Assembly: GCA_013399115.1 (NCBI GenBank)
Contig: VXAA01000979.1
Coordinates: 327,213-391,212 of the forward strand
Length of the DNA stretch: 64,000 nt
Reading direction: 5' to 3'
DNA from: Anseranas semipalmata
Lineage: Eukaryota > Chordata > Aves > Anseriformes > Anseranatidae
Both the position numbers and the translations under genes were made by a program. This document shows positions 38,743 to 53,589 of the stretch, in pieces. The notes below the pieces were generated by a model. That model was not told the origin of the DNA. It ran no database searches and worked only from the letters and a program-made list of their open reading frames with translations. Each line of letters starts with the position of its first letter. Positions within the stretch are counted from its first letter, which is position 1.

Positions 38743-41700
38743 CCAAGCAGACTTCCTCACATGCACTGAGGGATTTTAACTTTAACACACCCAGGCTAGA
38801 GTCAGTGAGCGTTGTCCTGAGCAGATGCTGGCAGGTTTCCATCACCTCCAGTTAGCCTGGGTGTCCCACTTTCTCTTGCTGAGATAAGAAGTTATCAGAG
38901 GGAAGAAAGAGCAGACATCGCCTTTGATAGTGTAACACAAAAACAAAGAAATCCCAACAAAGCCTGCCCTTATTGTGCATAAAACACTTTGGTTAAAAAT
39001 TCTTAGCAGGATACTAAAAATAGAGAAACTCCACTGAGATTAGTGCACAGCTTTAAACCAACATATAAATAAGTAAAGAAATGGCATTCTCAGTCCTAGA
39101 TAGCCTGTAAGTGAATTAGACCAAGGCTTTTACAGAACAAAGGAACCTAAAAAAAACCCTAATCTCACTTTGAAGGAAAAAAGTCTCTGATCATTCCACC
39201 TGCCACTTCTCTCTATGCCAAGAAAAACTCGGGTATACACCAAAAATACTGAAGGAGAGTTGAGTGTTGCATTAAATTTATGTACCACTAGAGACTAGGG
39301 TTGAATGTGCTGACTGAACTTATTCTAATAATGTAGATGGGAAAAATCCATACTGCAAATCACCTTACTTAGGTTGGTTTCACAAGAACTATTTACCCAA
39401 GAAAGAAAAAACCCTGAGTGCTGATTGCTTGCTTTCTCACCCGAGAAGCAAGAACCACATACAGCCAGAGCCCCAGATTTTTTTCTAGCTGCAAAACACA
39501 ACAGAAGATGAAAGGGAGTAGTTTGTTCGGCTGGGTAAAGCAATTTCCACTGAAAACAAGCAGGATTTGCAGAGAGCATGTGTTTGTGCATGTGTCACTG
39601 GGTAAATGCTTACAATTGGTACAAGATTTGAAGGCACGCAGAGTACTGGGACACCCTGGGGTTGTGCTGGTGCTGCTGTAGCCATTGCCGTAAGCCTAAG
39701 GGAGAGCGTTGGACTTTGTGTTCCCAAGCCCATATAGCTGGGCCAGACCTCCCTGCTCTGGGGCTGTGCCGTGCCAGTGCCTTCTGGCGAAGGCTTGTAT
39801 GCAGGCGCTCGCCTTATGGCTATGCTGAGGCTGTGGCTCTTGGTTCCGAAGACTGAGTGGCACGGGCTGGAGGTGGAGGAGGTACTCAAATGCAGGGCTG
39901 ATGCAGCTGCACTCATTGCCAGGGACTATAGAGGGAAAGCCACCTCCACCCTAAATGTCATTAGATAAGAAAGGGCAGATCCCAATCACACATGGCCAGG
40001 CCGTGTCCAATGAGACCCACACCTGAAGGTCTGGTCGTGTCCCGTGTGGGGACAAGGAGTTAAGGAGCACCCCTGGGTCCTCCCAGGGGTTACAGGGCAG
40101 GGAGAGGCCAAAGGGGCTAACGCTAGAGCAGGACCCCTGGGAAGGTTCAGGACCAAAGCTGAGCAAATCTGCTTTTCTTTAAAATTCAAGGCTTCAAAAC
40201 CTTGTGAGGAAGCCAGAGCGTTTAAGGCCGGCCTTTGTTGCAGCCATATCTGTAGCAGCGTGTTCAGTGCCTGTGCCCACGCAGGGGTCTGCGCTGAAAT
40301 TGCCAGCAAAGTTTCCAATTAGCACCAATTGAGGCAAGTTATTTTGGGGTCTTAATCGGGCAGACATGCCTCACCTGGGAGGCAGTGTGAGACCACCCAC
40401 TCACGTTGTGTAACCCACCAAAAAACATTAAACTTATAGTAACCACTTTCAATCACTACCAACCCACACTAGATTTGAACCATCCACCGAAAGGGGAAAG
40501 GTTAATGCGAGCTAATTTTTTTAATCATTGCTGTAACATTAGGAAGAAGCTCTGTTAACCTTTTGGGGACTGCTGACTTACTGCCTGGTGTTCATTTGGC
40601 TGATCCTACGGGCTACAATCATGATAGGGTAGTTTCCCAGGGGAGCAAATAAAATCCAAGAGGTCTATTTTTCTTCTCAGTGCTTGCCTGCTATAAGACT
40701 GAACCCTTCATTAAAAATGTGATAAGCCATGCAATATATTTTCCTGTATATTATAGCCTTTAATCTTTAATGTTAATGACAGAAATGTTACCATTAGCAG
40801 GACCATATTTTGCTCCACACTTTAGACATTCTTTTGTAACCACATTTTCCTGTCCTCTTTCAGGCAGATGGTAACTATTTCAGCTTGAATTCCTTCTTAC
40901 ATTAACATAAAGAGAATTTGAAAAAACAAACTAAGCTATAATATAACCAAAATAGAAGAACTTATGGTGGTGAAATGTCAAACACTTTTTTTCTAGCCAT
41001 GACCACAATTTGACTTCGCTGTTACTAGGTGTGTGCCTCGAAACTGAAGTCAGTTTTGTAAATAATGCTGACAGAGGATTCAAGCCACCTCAATCACCAA
41101 GTCACGCTGACTTGACTTGTGTCCCACACAAATTTTAGAGGACAAAGTATTGGCTGATCAATTGGAAAATTCGTGTGTTTACAGAGCATGTAAAAGGCAC
41201 GTTGGAGAGTAGGGCTTGGTCCAACAATTAATAATGACGCTGGTAAAGAAGGAATTCCTAAAGTCTTATCCCAGCTACATATTTCTCTGTGTCCTTTACA
41301 CAAGTATTTGCAGCTTCCCCTTCTTTGACCTTTGTAGCTGTTAAACATAGATAATAGTACTAATACCTGCATGTCACTCAGTGTGGTGGAGAGTCATTAA
41401 CAGTGTTGCACGTGTTTACAAGGTTAGCATCACATTTCCAATACAGTTACAGCCACCACTTGAAAGATGTGGGGACTGGGGGTGGAGGCACAAGGAATAC
41501 CTCTCCTACAAGAGATGGGGCACCAAGGTGGGCACGTGGTGCACAGCCCATGCGCTGGCTGTGCCAGGAGGTACCTGGGGACTTGAAAAGCCAGCATGGG
41601 AGGCTGTCAGGGAAGAGCGATCAGTGTGACAGGCAGTGATCACACCTCATGAGCTTCTTGGAGGCATGAGAGCAGGGACAGATTTTAAGGAAGAAGATGG

Positions 41701-44700
41701 ATTTTCAGGTATTATGGCCTCCAGTGACTTCTGTTCTTTCAACAAGGCTAAGGAAGGGGATGGGGCACCCATGCAATGACAGACATTAGTGACACTATCA
41801 GAGGCAAGGATGAATGATACAACACTGATAGCAAAGCAGAGGGGGAAAAGGTCTGCTCCTGCAGTGGCCCTGCTTTCCTCCTTTTCTTTGGACACTGGGA
41901 CCATGGCTTGAGACACCTCCTCGTCACCCTGATGTGCCAGAGGAGGCCAAGCACAGTTCCTCCTGCCTTGAATCATAGTTTAATCCTGTTGGCATGGGCT
42001 GTATATCTTATCCTTGAAAATCATTACTTCTTGGTGCTAAAACCTTTCTCGAGGCACGGCTCCCTGGAGCAGCACTCCTCCATGCCTGGGGTCAAATGTG
42101 AGCTTGAGCCATGGTGCACTGGGGAGCAGCGGGGCTGTGTGAGGGGCAAAACTTGGTGAAACTCTTGAATGCCATGAAGGCATGGGGTCACCTCGATCCC
42201 CTCTGCTTGGGGAAAATCCATCTGCCTTCCAGTCCCTTGGCTTTTTGGTCACGGCTGAGGGAAGAGGGGAAGAGCCCTGGAGGAGTGGTAAGTGCACAGT
42301 GGTGAGCCCCAACAGCCTTGACCAGCCAGGGAGGAAAGCCACCAAAACAGAGGTGCTGCCAACAAGCACACCAGTACCCATGGTCACAAACTGCTGACGT
42401 CTGCTAAGCTGTATAAACCTGAGCCCAGAGCATTAAACCATGTGAAAGCACACATTTGACTGGTCTTCAGGTACAAGTTCTGCTTTTGTTTTGTCTACTC
42501 ATAGGCATGTGCATGTATGCCGAGCTATAGAGCTGTATACATTATATACCTACATAATCTTGGAGGGAATACAAAGTTATGTAGACAAGTTATTAAGAGT
42601 CTTATTTTGAAAAATTGCTTGCACATGTGCACACATGCTCTACTCAAGATATTGAATGAATTCTGGGGGAATAGGTACACAGATGTATATATTTATCACC
42701 AGTTATGGTTAGACATTCAAACCAGGATGCGTCTTCCCTATTTACCAGACTTTGACAGTAAGAATATGGTATTTCAAATATGAACCAGGTTCTCAGAGTA
42801 TCAGGTTATGCTGCAAAATTAGTTTGGGAGTTTTGAGATATTTTCTCGAAAAGTTATTCATTTGAAAGCAATCACAGCCACTCTCCCTGTCTTGGCCCTT
42901 CCAGTGAGGGCACGTGAGCCGTGAGGATAGCAAGGAGGAGGTGGCCGTTTCTGTTGGGGAATTTTCTGTTTTTCATGTATTTTTTAAGGCAGTGACCATG
43001 ACTGCTTTACTGAATTTAATGTTGGCAGTGAGTGCAAATCAGCTCTGAATATCAAATGAAACCTTCCCTGAATAAGGCTCAGCCAAGAAGGGACAGGTCT
43101 CTGGCTGTGCAATAGGTGACTTCAGAGACCTGAGTATTGTTACTTCTGAAAATATAAGCACCTACAACCCCCCAGGCTTCTGCATAGTTAGACATTTTTT
43201 CCCCCATTTTTTCTGTGCTAGATTTGGTCCTGAACACTACATATTTTAGGCATTTATGGACCATTTTTGCCTCTTATGTGTATTTTTACTATTAATTTTA
43301 AGCACATAAAGCTAATATTTGAAGATCAGCAACCTCATAATCATGGTGTTTAGGGTTTTTTCTTTCCCAAAACCTAAACTTTTCAAGATTCCATTTAGAA
43401 TTATAGCAGTGGCAATGTGTGACAGCTTGAGCTACTGAGAGCCCTGCAATACTGGAGCATCTCCCAGTAGCCATTCAACAGAAAGATGCTCTCATTAAAG
43501 CCTTCATGTTTCTGACCCTATAAATCAGTATTGTTTCAATCTTCTGTTTTCATTAACAGCTCTATATTATAGTGTTGACATCATAAATCTTAACTGATGC
43601 TGAGGTTCTGTTGTGATTGATAGTGTCAATGTTTTTCTGTCACTTGCACTTGCAGCTATCCTCAGTGTAATCGGTGCTACCATGTTTGGAAGATGTTGTT
43701 TATTACAACAAATACTGGCATCCTTTTCTGGATTTAAACTGAGTATTCCTTGCAAATGCAATGCAGTAACATTAACATTTGGTCAGTGCTCCATATCTAG
43801 CAGAGCAAACATTGAATCACCAATGGGCTTAATAGGCATGAGGCAAGAAACTTTTGTTCTCCAAGGAGCTGTAGGGCTCTTCCTCGAGAAGAAGGCATAG
43901 TGACTCTCCTTGTAGTCATCAGTTTTGTTACAATTTATTTTGTTACATGAAGTTCCTGTCTGGAGGATTTTATCTACATATTTCCCTGTAAATCAGTACA
44001 CACTTTAGCATGCTCAGTAAATAACAACAATAAATATTAATTATAGGCATTATGGTTTTATCACACCATACCTGTCAAACGCCAAAAGTTTACCTCATCC
44101 TTTACTGTAATATTAGTTACTTTCCTGCCAGTTCTCCAGCTGATTTTTAACCTCTCAGTGGGAGACTAAGCCATGGAAAAGAAAGCAGGGTAGCAGTGAG
44201 AATAGCATCGCTCATCTTAGTAATGATAGAAATCTCTTTCTATTTAAAATAATTACTTAGTTTTCCAATCTTTCACCGGTCTGCTGAACATAAATAATCT
44301 CCCATTTTTGTTCCTTGGCCTCTCAACAACTTGATCTCTGCTACTAATGTCTTCTTATGTCTCCGGGGGGAATAAAGCAGCAGAAAGAAGATAATGATTT
44401 AATCAAAGTCAACTCAAATGGTAGTTTTGCTGTGCAGACATAAACAGAATTATTGTTTTTCCCTGGGTTTCTTTTTGAGAACCATAAAGAAAATACAGCA
44501 CTTAAGAAATGAGTTAATACACACTTTAAAGAAATGTTTTTCTCTTTGAGGAAAGGATTGGTCTAATATGTTATTGGTTGAATCTTAAAACATTTATGAT
44601 TCTGTGAAGACGAGGTGTTTATTATACATTTTATCTTCACTACTCCCTTTATTCCTTACAGTAAAATCGAATAATCAGTAATAGCTTGATATTTTGCTGC

Positions 44701-47700
44701 TGTAAAATGGAACCTAAACCACACATGAATGTGGAAAATTGTTCGTGTGAACCTTTGGTGCTTGAGCCTTAACTAAGTAATGGACTATAGGAGGTACCGA
44801 TCAGATGTTTTACATTTCTCCAAGGTCTCTTTCTCTCATTTTAAAGAGCTACTGGCATAAACAAATAGCCATTGTGTGGAGAAGTTTCTATGCCATTTGT
44901 ATTGGATGGCAGCATTTTAGAAATGGGTTTCCCACATCTTCATTTCAACTCAGGAGAAAATGGTACAATCAAAGCTATCATACTAAGGATATCAGATGCT
45001 ACAGATGAGGTATCTGCTTTATTGTCCAGCAGCAAAAATATGTACATTACCACGATGATTTATTTCAATACTCCTTTCTCACTTTTTAATGGTGTTAACT
45101 GGAAATTACTAGGCAACTTCCAAGTATAAAGTTGGTTTGAATTGTTGGAGATGAACCAGATGAAAGGTGAATTTGGAGTAAAAATAGTGTAAGCAGCTTA
45201 AAGGCTTATAACTATAGATGAAAGATTATATGCTACATGCGAGTTTTGCAGGGAACTCAGGCAAAAGCATTCAATGTCATTAACAAGTTTGTCTCTTTCC
45301 ATGACAGAGATGTATATTTTAGGATGAGAAGCATTGGCAAGTAAGTATGGAAATGTTACAAGCTGCTGGAGTACCTCATTTTCTTTTAACCCTGTGACAT
45401 TTTGCAAGTACATTATTTTATTCCCTTTCTAAAAAATAAATAAATGCAGACTGTGCTACTTAATAGTATTAAGAGTATCAGCCTGCTCTGCTGGCTGGAT
45501 CTGCATCAAACAGTGTGGATCAAAAAGAATATAAATGTTCCTGATACTCTGGCATATCCAGAAATAAACAGCATGCAATAGAGGGACCAAAGAGAAGAAG
45601 AATATATATTGAGTATTTTTATTTCCGGTGTTCTTTCACAGTTACTGGATTAACTCACCCTTCATCCCTGCTTTACTCATTCACATCTTGACTCTTTTAT
45701 CCTCTGCTGGCAAATTGAAGGTCTGCCTTGTGGTCAGAGGTCACTGAATTAATCACTTTAAACAAGAGCTTTGCTGAGGTTTCAGAATTTCTAGCACGAC
45801 CTATTTCTCCTTCCTGTTTTCCACAGCTTTCCCAGCTTTTTCCATCTTGTTTGTAAAGGAAAATCAGTGGAATAAGATCAAGAGGCAGAAAGTGCCAGGA
45901 AACGAGCGGTATTGTGGCCCAGCTTACAGGAATCCCCCCACCGGGAGGGGAGGTTTGGTTACGGCGTCTCTCCGGTGCAGGAGCAGGAGGCAGCGGCGTG
46001 CGCCAGTGGGACTTGCAGGCGCAGCGATGCTGAGCCCCTGATGACATCTCCTGCTAATGCTAACACTGACTTCCACCTTCAGCCCCAGCAGCTGCAGACA
46101 GAACCCAGTTACCCGCTTCATCCAGCTGGAATTGCACGATGCTTAATCTTACGCCCAAAGAAGTTTCCAAATTACCATTGTACGAGTGTTGCAGTTGCTT
46201 AGGATTTGATGTTTTTCTTCGTTAGGTACCGATAATAGGTTCTGCAGGGAGCAAACCACCACAATAAAAGAAATCCTCGGTCCGAAGCATTTTAGAAAGC
46301 TGAAGGGTGAGCAGGCAAGATGAACTGGGAGGAGCTGCGGCGGCTGAACTGAAGCGGTGCTGCTTTGAGGGCAGCATGGTGCCTGCGGTACGGGCACTGC
46401 GGTGACAGTGTGCGTGCACGGGGAGCGCGCGAGCTGCCCTCTCGCCAGGCTCTTCAGGTGCCCAAAGGCTCCTGGGGCCTCGCTTCTTCACTGTCCTTTG
46501 GCCCCAGCTGTACAGGCAGGTGAGCGTGGCTTGCTCAGAGGCTTCCCCTTTCGTAGTCTTCTCCTCTTTTGTAACACGGGGGGTCAATTTTCGTATGCAT
46601 TAATATTCCAGGGCCATCATGGGGCAGCAAATCCTTTGAAGAGCAGAGGAGCGCTTTCCCTTCAGAGCCTGTTCCAACAAAAAGCCGGGGCTGAACAACT
46701 GTTCAGTGACTAATGCAATAATTCTACCTTGACCAGTTGCAATACTGTGCTCCGTATTTCTCTATGTACTCAATTTACACTGAACCAAATAGGAATTAAA
46801 GAAAGTGCTCTAAGATTCAGTGAAATTAGGGCTGTGGCTGGGAGCCAGGGCCCAAGCATATTTTTCCTTGTTTTAAGGTCGCTTCAGATATGGAGAATGG
46901 ACTGAAAAAACAGCATTTCCCACTTACACATGGGGGAGTTGATGTAGACAGGAAGAGAAGGATGCTCTGAGCTGAGCTCTGGTCCCATTGCACCCTCTCA
47001 GCCGCTGGCATTGCTCTCAGGCATTCTGCAGGCATTAATTGCCTTTAGCTGGTTTCCTCTATTTTCTGTTCTTTCAGCCTCCAGTACAACTTGAAAGATT
47101 GCATTTAAAATGTAAAATAGAAAAGAACTAATTCCATTAACTCAAAATAGGTCTCTAATTGACCTCTTAATACAGTGTATTTAACATGACACCCGACCAT
47201 TTTCATAGGCAAAGGGGTTGGTTCTCAATAATTCAGCGTGTCTATTCTCATTCTATAGGATACATCTTCCAAGGGAGTGGGGAGAGAATTGTGAATTCCC
47301 CTCACTTATCACCTGGCCACAGAGATGAAGCTGCAGCTGCCACTGATGCGAAACAGGGTATTTTGTGCCTGCTTTCCCATGCTTTGCTTTTGTGGTGTTG
47401 GACTCCCAAAACTTTGTAGTTTTCCTATTAGTAAAGGGGAGTTTGTTTAAATGAGGCTTGGTCCTTAATTTTAAGCCTGCAGGCCCACTTGAAATACCCT
47501 CTTGTTGAGGCTGTCGGTATGGCCTTGAATTTGCATTCAGCCTTGCATTCAGCTGGGAACTGTGTGTGGTGCTGGCTGATGCATTATTACTGTTCGGTAG
47601 GTACGAGTATTTAAATTAAGAACAACTCAGCTGCAGGAAGGGCTCCGTGCAGCCGTGGCACCACACTTCTCCCGCTGCTGGGAGCGGCAGCGACAGGTTG

Positions 47701-50700
47701 GCTTTCTACCGCTTAGCATGCCACTGCTGACGTATTTTAAGAACATTATCAAAGTGTAGCTGCAGAAACCACCTTAAACATACAAAGAAACAAATCAATA
47801 GTCTTGACAATTTCCCTCAGCTAAGCTGTTCCAACATGCTATTTCTACATTCATTGCTCCTTCCTGTGTTTGGCTCGCTGGGGTTGGGGAGGACACAGCA
47901 TTGAGGCGTTTTTACCCAAACAGGGCACAATGGGCCCCAAACACGGGACTCACCCTCCCAACCCAGATGTCAGCCGCTGTCAGGATGACCCGCTCCCTCG
48001 TGCAGCACAGCAAGGAGCCTCGTGGTGCACTGACGGCTCAGCACCAGCATGAGTGAGGGCAAGGACCGAGCGTGGGACATCACCGCGATGCCGTGTGACA
48101 GCCTCTGGCACCGCCAGCCCCTCGGGCAATAACAGCTTCGCTACAGAGCACACGGGTTAAAGCATCCCAGCCAGATGTGCAGCATTGCCTCCTCTCATGG
48201 ACCGGTGTTTTACGTAGCTGCCAATGTGCTCGTTTCTGACCCACCTTCAGCTGTGTGCCCACAGGACGCGCTGCCAGTGGTGCATCCAGACCACAGCATT
48301 TCTCACCCGTCGGCCTCAGACATCTGCCGCACACTTGCTGCACGGCTGGAACACGAACAGAGCTTTTAATTCTGCTCTTTGAATTTCGCATTCCTGTTTT
48401 TAAATGCTGTTTGTGTAATTTATGCCTCGCAAGCCCGCAGAGGTTTGGTGGAAGGGAACCTCTTCTTTATTTGAACTCCCTGACGTGCAGTATTTCTTTT
48501 GACTTATTTTTTTCCTCCTTTTAAGCTTATGCATTATCATCTGACAAATTGGATATATTCTCTTCCAGCAAGTTATTTGAACATGTACTTGTAGCTGCTT
48601 TTAAGAACAGTACAGCTTTCAGATAATTTCATTATTATTTTATGGGCCAGATGTGGTTTGTGTTCCACAGCTGGAGTATTAGAGAAACGTTGCATAACAT
48701 CCATCCATTCTTCTACAAACAGAAATTAAATTCTACAGATAAAAGATAAGTGGCTCCCCGAGCTGCCTGCAGAACCCGATACAGCCTTATTTTGCTTGTC
48801 TGTTTATGCCAAAGTGAGTTCAGCCTTGTGGTCACCTCTCTGCCAAAATGCGAGCTCATTGCTATCTTCACCGTCCCCGGGCACCTGCAGCCGTACTGGT
48901 TCTCTGCACTTAACTGACTGCATTTGACTTAACACATCTATTGACCAGAATTTGAAACACCAAAAATCCATCTTTATTCAAACCAAAGCAAGTTGAGTAA
49001 GCCTTTTGATTACTGTTCATTGATCAGCATCACCCACATTAGCATATTTAATTTTAATGTTTTGAATTTTATTAGAAGGTAAGATGTGCCCTGAAGTTTG
49101 TCCATACTGTGTAACCTCTTTTTATTTCCTTTTTTCAGGAGTTATTACGTAGAGGAATTGCTGGTGAGTCTAATCATTACAAAGAGCCCTGAACGATGCA
49201 GTTTTTAAGCCAACTTGTTCCTAAACACACGACAGAGCTGGGATAGCTGGGATATCCTATCATATATAGAAAAAAGGAAGAGTCAAAAAGTTAAGATTAA
49301 TAGACATCAAGCTCTGTTCAGAGAGAAGCCGAATGGATGCTTCATTCAAAGCCTGTGTTGATGGACACAACCCTACACCATGCTGCCTCCGCACCCATGG
49401 GTGGACCTTGCTGTGCTGTAGCCAGGGATACCCTGGTACTAAAAAGGATGCATCACCATTAACTGCAGTGCAATCAATCTGCAGAAAAGCACAGCTTCTG
49501 CTTGGTGCAAAGCTGCCACTCCATGCACAGGGTGCAGCCAGCTCTGCTCCGTCCTGCCCCTGCCCCATAGCACCCATAGCAGCACTGCGATGATGAAACA
49601 GCTGCCACCACCAAAGCCTGACCCGAGGGTCACCCTCTTTGCTGATCTCCTGGGTACACACACAAAGACTGAAATATTCCTTAAGGAAAGCACCTCACAA
49701 CAGAGCCCCCCATGCAAAGCAATGGCAAGCAGCTCCATGGACCTTGGGGAGGAAGCATATCCCAGCCCCAGCACAGAAGCCTGAAAAAAGCCATCCCCTC
49801 CACCTCTGGGGTCTGTGCCCTGCTGGGATGAACCCACGGAAGGACCCCCCTGAGAGAACACATCTGGGATGCACAGGGAGAGGATGCGTTGCCGGCCCCT
49901 CGCTCCCATCAAAGGAGGCTAAATGCAAACAAACACATTTAGCTCAGCGGGAATCAAATGGGGCAGCCAACGCGTGCATCCAGCTGAGAGCTCTACGAGG
50001 TCTGGGTGACACTGACTTCCTTCTAAGAAAAGGACAGAGAAACAAATGGGTTTTATGAAACACACAAAAGCTGCCTGTGGAAATCACAGCTAGAGAAATG
50101 GAGGTGTCAGCTGGGCAGAAAGCCAGATTCAATCCCGAGCTCCAAGATAGCAGTGCCTTGTTTTCCTTTGGGAATTGCTTGTGCACGTGTATCTCTGCAT
50201 GTAGCACTTCAAACATTCGTGACGTGGTATTTGTCACTGTTTGCCCTTTGGAAAGGGACCGGTCTCACTCAGAGAGTGCACGTGATGGAAGGGCTTCCAT
50301 GGTGCTTGTTGAGGACAAGAGGAAATAGACCAATGCAACATGTAAAACCTGGCAGTGCATAAATCACTGACATGCCCAATCTGCAGAAATCTACAAAGCA
50401 GTGTCCTGGAAACATTCTACATCTTTTCACATTTTTATTAAATACATGTTTTATGTGTTCATCCCATAAATGCTCTACGGTGACTGACTCTTCAGTCTTC
50501 TGAACTTCTGTGACAAGGGAATACTCTGCACGTGGGAGAAGAGGAGTCTTCTTCAGACACCAGCACTCAATATTCTTCTGTTTTATTTTTAGTTTTATAG
50601 ATAAAGCACATCCAGAATTAACAGACAAAGTATTAGGGCTTCAAATGGTTTAAATGCAAGCCATTTTGGCATGAGAAAAATACATGAGCACATACACAGC

Positions 50701-51472
50701 ATTTTCTCTTTTCAAGGTGCCACGCAAACATTAATTAACCGATAGATCTCGCGTGCCTTGGCTAGAAAAGTCCCTCTGGCAGTCTTGGACTTCCCCCCAA
50801 AGCCAACAGCAAAGGCCTTTATCGTAACCACTGGAGTAGCACTGGGCACAGATTGTATCTTGACTAACGGGATGTGATGCAATAAAAAGCTTTAGAGATA
50901 ATGAAACCACCTCTTAAAATTAGTGCATCGAAGTAGGCTGGACTCTGTTACAGGAAACGGTGCATCACCGTGCCTCTGCTCCCAGCAGGCAGGACCTTGT
51001 AGGCAGCTCTCGTAACCCCACCACAAACCCAGCAGCCCACAGCAGCTTCCCTGCCGCTCGCTGCAGCGCTGCGCGTTCAGTGGGCCAGAAGAGGTTTCAC
51101 CACTTGGGCACTCGCCCCTTGCAGTGCCCCTTGACATGGGCACGTAGGGTGCGATCAGAAAGCCTGGCAGGCTGCTTACTTCATCATTCCCACGTCAATG
51201 TGTCATATAGGTGAATCTCAGGCTCGCTGGGGCTAAGAGCTTATTTTCCTAATTATCTCTGCTGGCTTGGCATCACTATAATTAAAAGGTTCTGCTCTTT
51301 TCACAGCATGAATTCAACACCAAGTACAAATTGTTAGAGACGAGCCCATGTGCGAGCCCATGCCGGGAGGACCTGACAGCTCGGCCGCTGGCACAGAACC
51401 AGCACGCGGCTGAGCGTGAGTGTGCAAGCCGTTCTGCTGATTACACAATTTCTTGATATAGATATCCCCAGA

Positions 51473-51546
51473 AAAATAAAATAAAATAAAATAAAATAAA
51501 ATAAAATAAAATAAAATAAAATAAAATAAAATAAAATAAAATAAAT
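51473..51546 (+). repeat. (AAAAT)14 microsatellite
   Basis: T residues recur every five bases from 51477 to 51542, giving 14 uninterrupted units and then AAAT. Pure and long, so probably length-variable. On the minus strand it creates an artificial repetitive open frame. Confidence 0.97.
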
Positions 51547-52619
51547 GTCAATGTCACTTGGACAGCACACTTCTTCCCCAGACCTCAAAGCACACTCCAG
51601 AAGTGGTGGTATCAAGTCACGCATAGACCCTGAGAAACTCAGCTATGCCTCTGCATCCAGATTTGGGTCCCTTCAGACCTTTCCGGAATGCTGGGTGGGA
51701 AGGGGAGGGGATCAAAACACTACTGCCCACAGCTTCTGTTTACAAATGCTCTTCTTGGCTTTACAGCCACTCCTTTGAGAAACCACGTTAAGACCTGAAT
51801 GCTGCCTCATGCCATTGTGCAAGGCACTTCTAAGGACTAATTTGGTGCATTATTCAGATTCATTTCACTAAGCTGTAATCATGGTGGTCAATAAGTTCTC
51901 TGATTTGATATTAACTTTCCAGTATCCCACTAATTGACTCTCGAGAGAGCTGCAGTTCGTGCTCACTGTGGCGCAGTACTGAAGAACTGCAACTATTGCA
52001 ATCTTTACAAATCGAAATCACTTTAAAAAATGTTTTTAAGGAGCAGAAATGAAGCACAGGATTAAAAGAACAGAATGTTATTATTACTGTATTATTATTT
52101 CAAATAGCATCTCTGTTTTCATTCTAACTGGTATTTTGCAATCAAACACAACACCTTGCATGTCCTATGTGATGAACATTTATTTTAAAGAAAAGTTCCA
52201 CTGGGCAGGTAAGTACTACACTGAATTAAAATATACCTCTCTGTTTCCTATAAAATTTACAATGAATAACCCAGGGAAAATAATCATCTGACTGCTGAGA
52301 AATGATACATAAAGCAGGGCTATAAAAGAGTGGTATACTCTGTGTACATATTTAAATGTTCCCTAGCTACCCCTGATTGCAGCTTGCCACATCAACAAAA
52401 CATCTGGTCTGGTGTTCTTCGTACATGGAAATCTCTTGGCCGAGCAGAAATTTTTATCTGAAAAGCAGCTGAAACCTTTGTTTACCATCTCATAGGACAT
52501 ACTGTTAGACTCTTGTACTGAAGATTGCTTTTAATGACATGCTTGATGGGACTGAACAGTGTATGCTCACCAGCTTTCACCTTCACTATTAATAACAGCA
52601 CAGTTCCTATCTGAAATGT

Positions 52620-52770
52620 CTTCTATAATTGTGTAATTACACACCTCATTTATCCAATTGTTAAGCCAAGAGTCTGATTAAATATTAACAACTGCTTGGT
52701 TCTCCTAGTGTCATTAGTTGGAAAGCAACCCTGTAATCTCAGGTAACACATGATGGTAATTATCCTTCAC
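52620..52770. promoter_or_regulatory. Homeodomain-type site cluster with a 14-bp palindrome
   Basis: TGTGTAATTACACA (52630-52643) is a perfect palindrome around TAATTA, the paired homeodomain site. CATTAGTTGG and GGTAATTATCC (52755-52765) lie within 130 bp, with GATTAAATATTAAC between. A regulatory role is inferred. Confidence 0.3.
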
Positions 52771-53589
52771 AGTCACACTTAGCTGAAAATCCAGCACCAT
52801 CAGAGCAGATAAGGGTGCCCAGCGGCAAACACATTGCCTCTGTATCCCTGGTTATCTCCACGGTGCCCGAGCCTCGTACTTTTGCATGGGCTTTCCACTA
52901 CATAAAAGCAAACAGGCAGAGAGTCGTGCAGAGGAGAGCACTGGCTGGTTTTACTCCTCTAATCCCATGCTGCATAAAAAGAAATCGCAGCCTGGCCCCA
53001 GAAGCTACAATGTGATTTTTACTTCAGGACAAAGAAGGGCTGGTTTGGTTTGCCCAAGCATTCCTTCCCAGCAAACAGGGGGGAGAGCAGAGCAGCTTGG
53101 CTTGTGACTGGCAACGTGAAATTTGGGAACAATGCTACCATCACCTGGCTGTGCATCAGAGAGGAGCCTGCTCTGCGGACCTCACAAATTATTAGGCAAA
53201 CTTTGCTGAAATAAGTACACCAGGAGCAAGCTACACTTCTGAAGCGCTCTGCACAGGAGGATGACCAGGCTCTTTAAAATAAAACGTTGCAGAAAAAAGC
53301 ATCAAAGTGTTATAAACAACCCAAAGCGATGGCAAACAGATGTTTTGTTCAGCAGCAGCCCCTGAGCAGGAGCAGGCCTCGCTGCTGCGGGCACGGGGCT
53401 GTGTGTGTGTGGTGGGCATCACCGAAACCCACCCAGCAGCCCCCCAGCTGCTGCCATGGCGTTAATGGAGGACCGCCGAGAGCAGCAGGGCTTTCCCCCC
53501 GTTAACATCTTGTTACGATGAAAGGCGCAGTTTATACCTCCCGGAGTTATTGCTTCCAGGCTGTCTGTAAACGCAGGTGAATCCAGATG

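Larger units (their letters stand above)
34331..51470. other. Intergenic DNA
   Basis: No gene recognised in 17 kb. It contains small tandem duplications at 38666-38683 (9 bp x 2) and 38713-38742 (15 bp x 2), and AT-rich stretches at 40.7-41.0 and 43.9-45.5 kb that could hold regulatory DNA. GC-richer parts at about 39.7-40.3, 41.9-42.4, 45.9-46.6 and 49.3-50.0 kb carry overlapping, domain-less open frames. Confidence 0.6.

Noticed and set aside
49260..49912. Minus-strand frames of 133 and 157 codons
   Set aside because: They overlap plus-strand frames of similar length, have no domain, and sit in a GC-rich patch.
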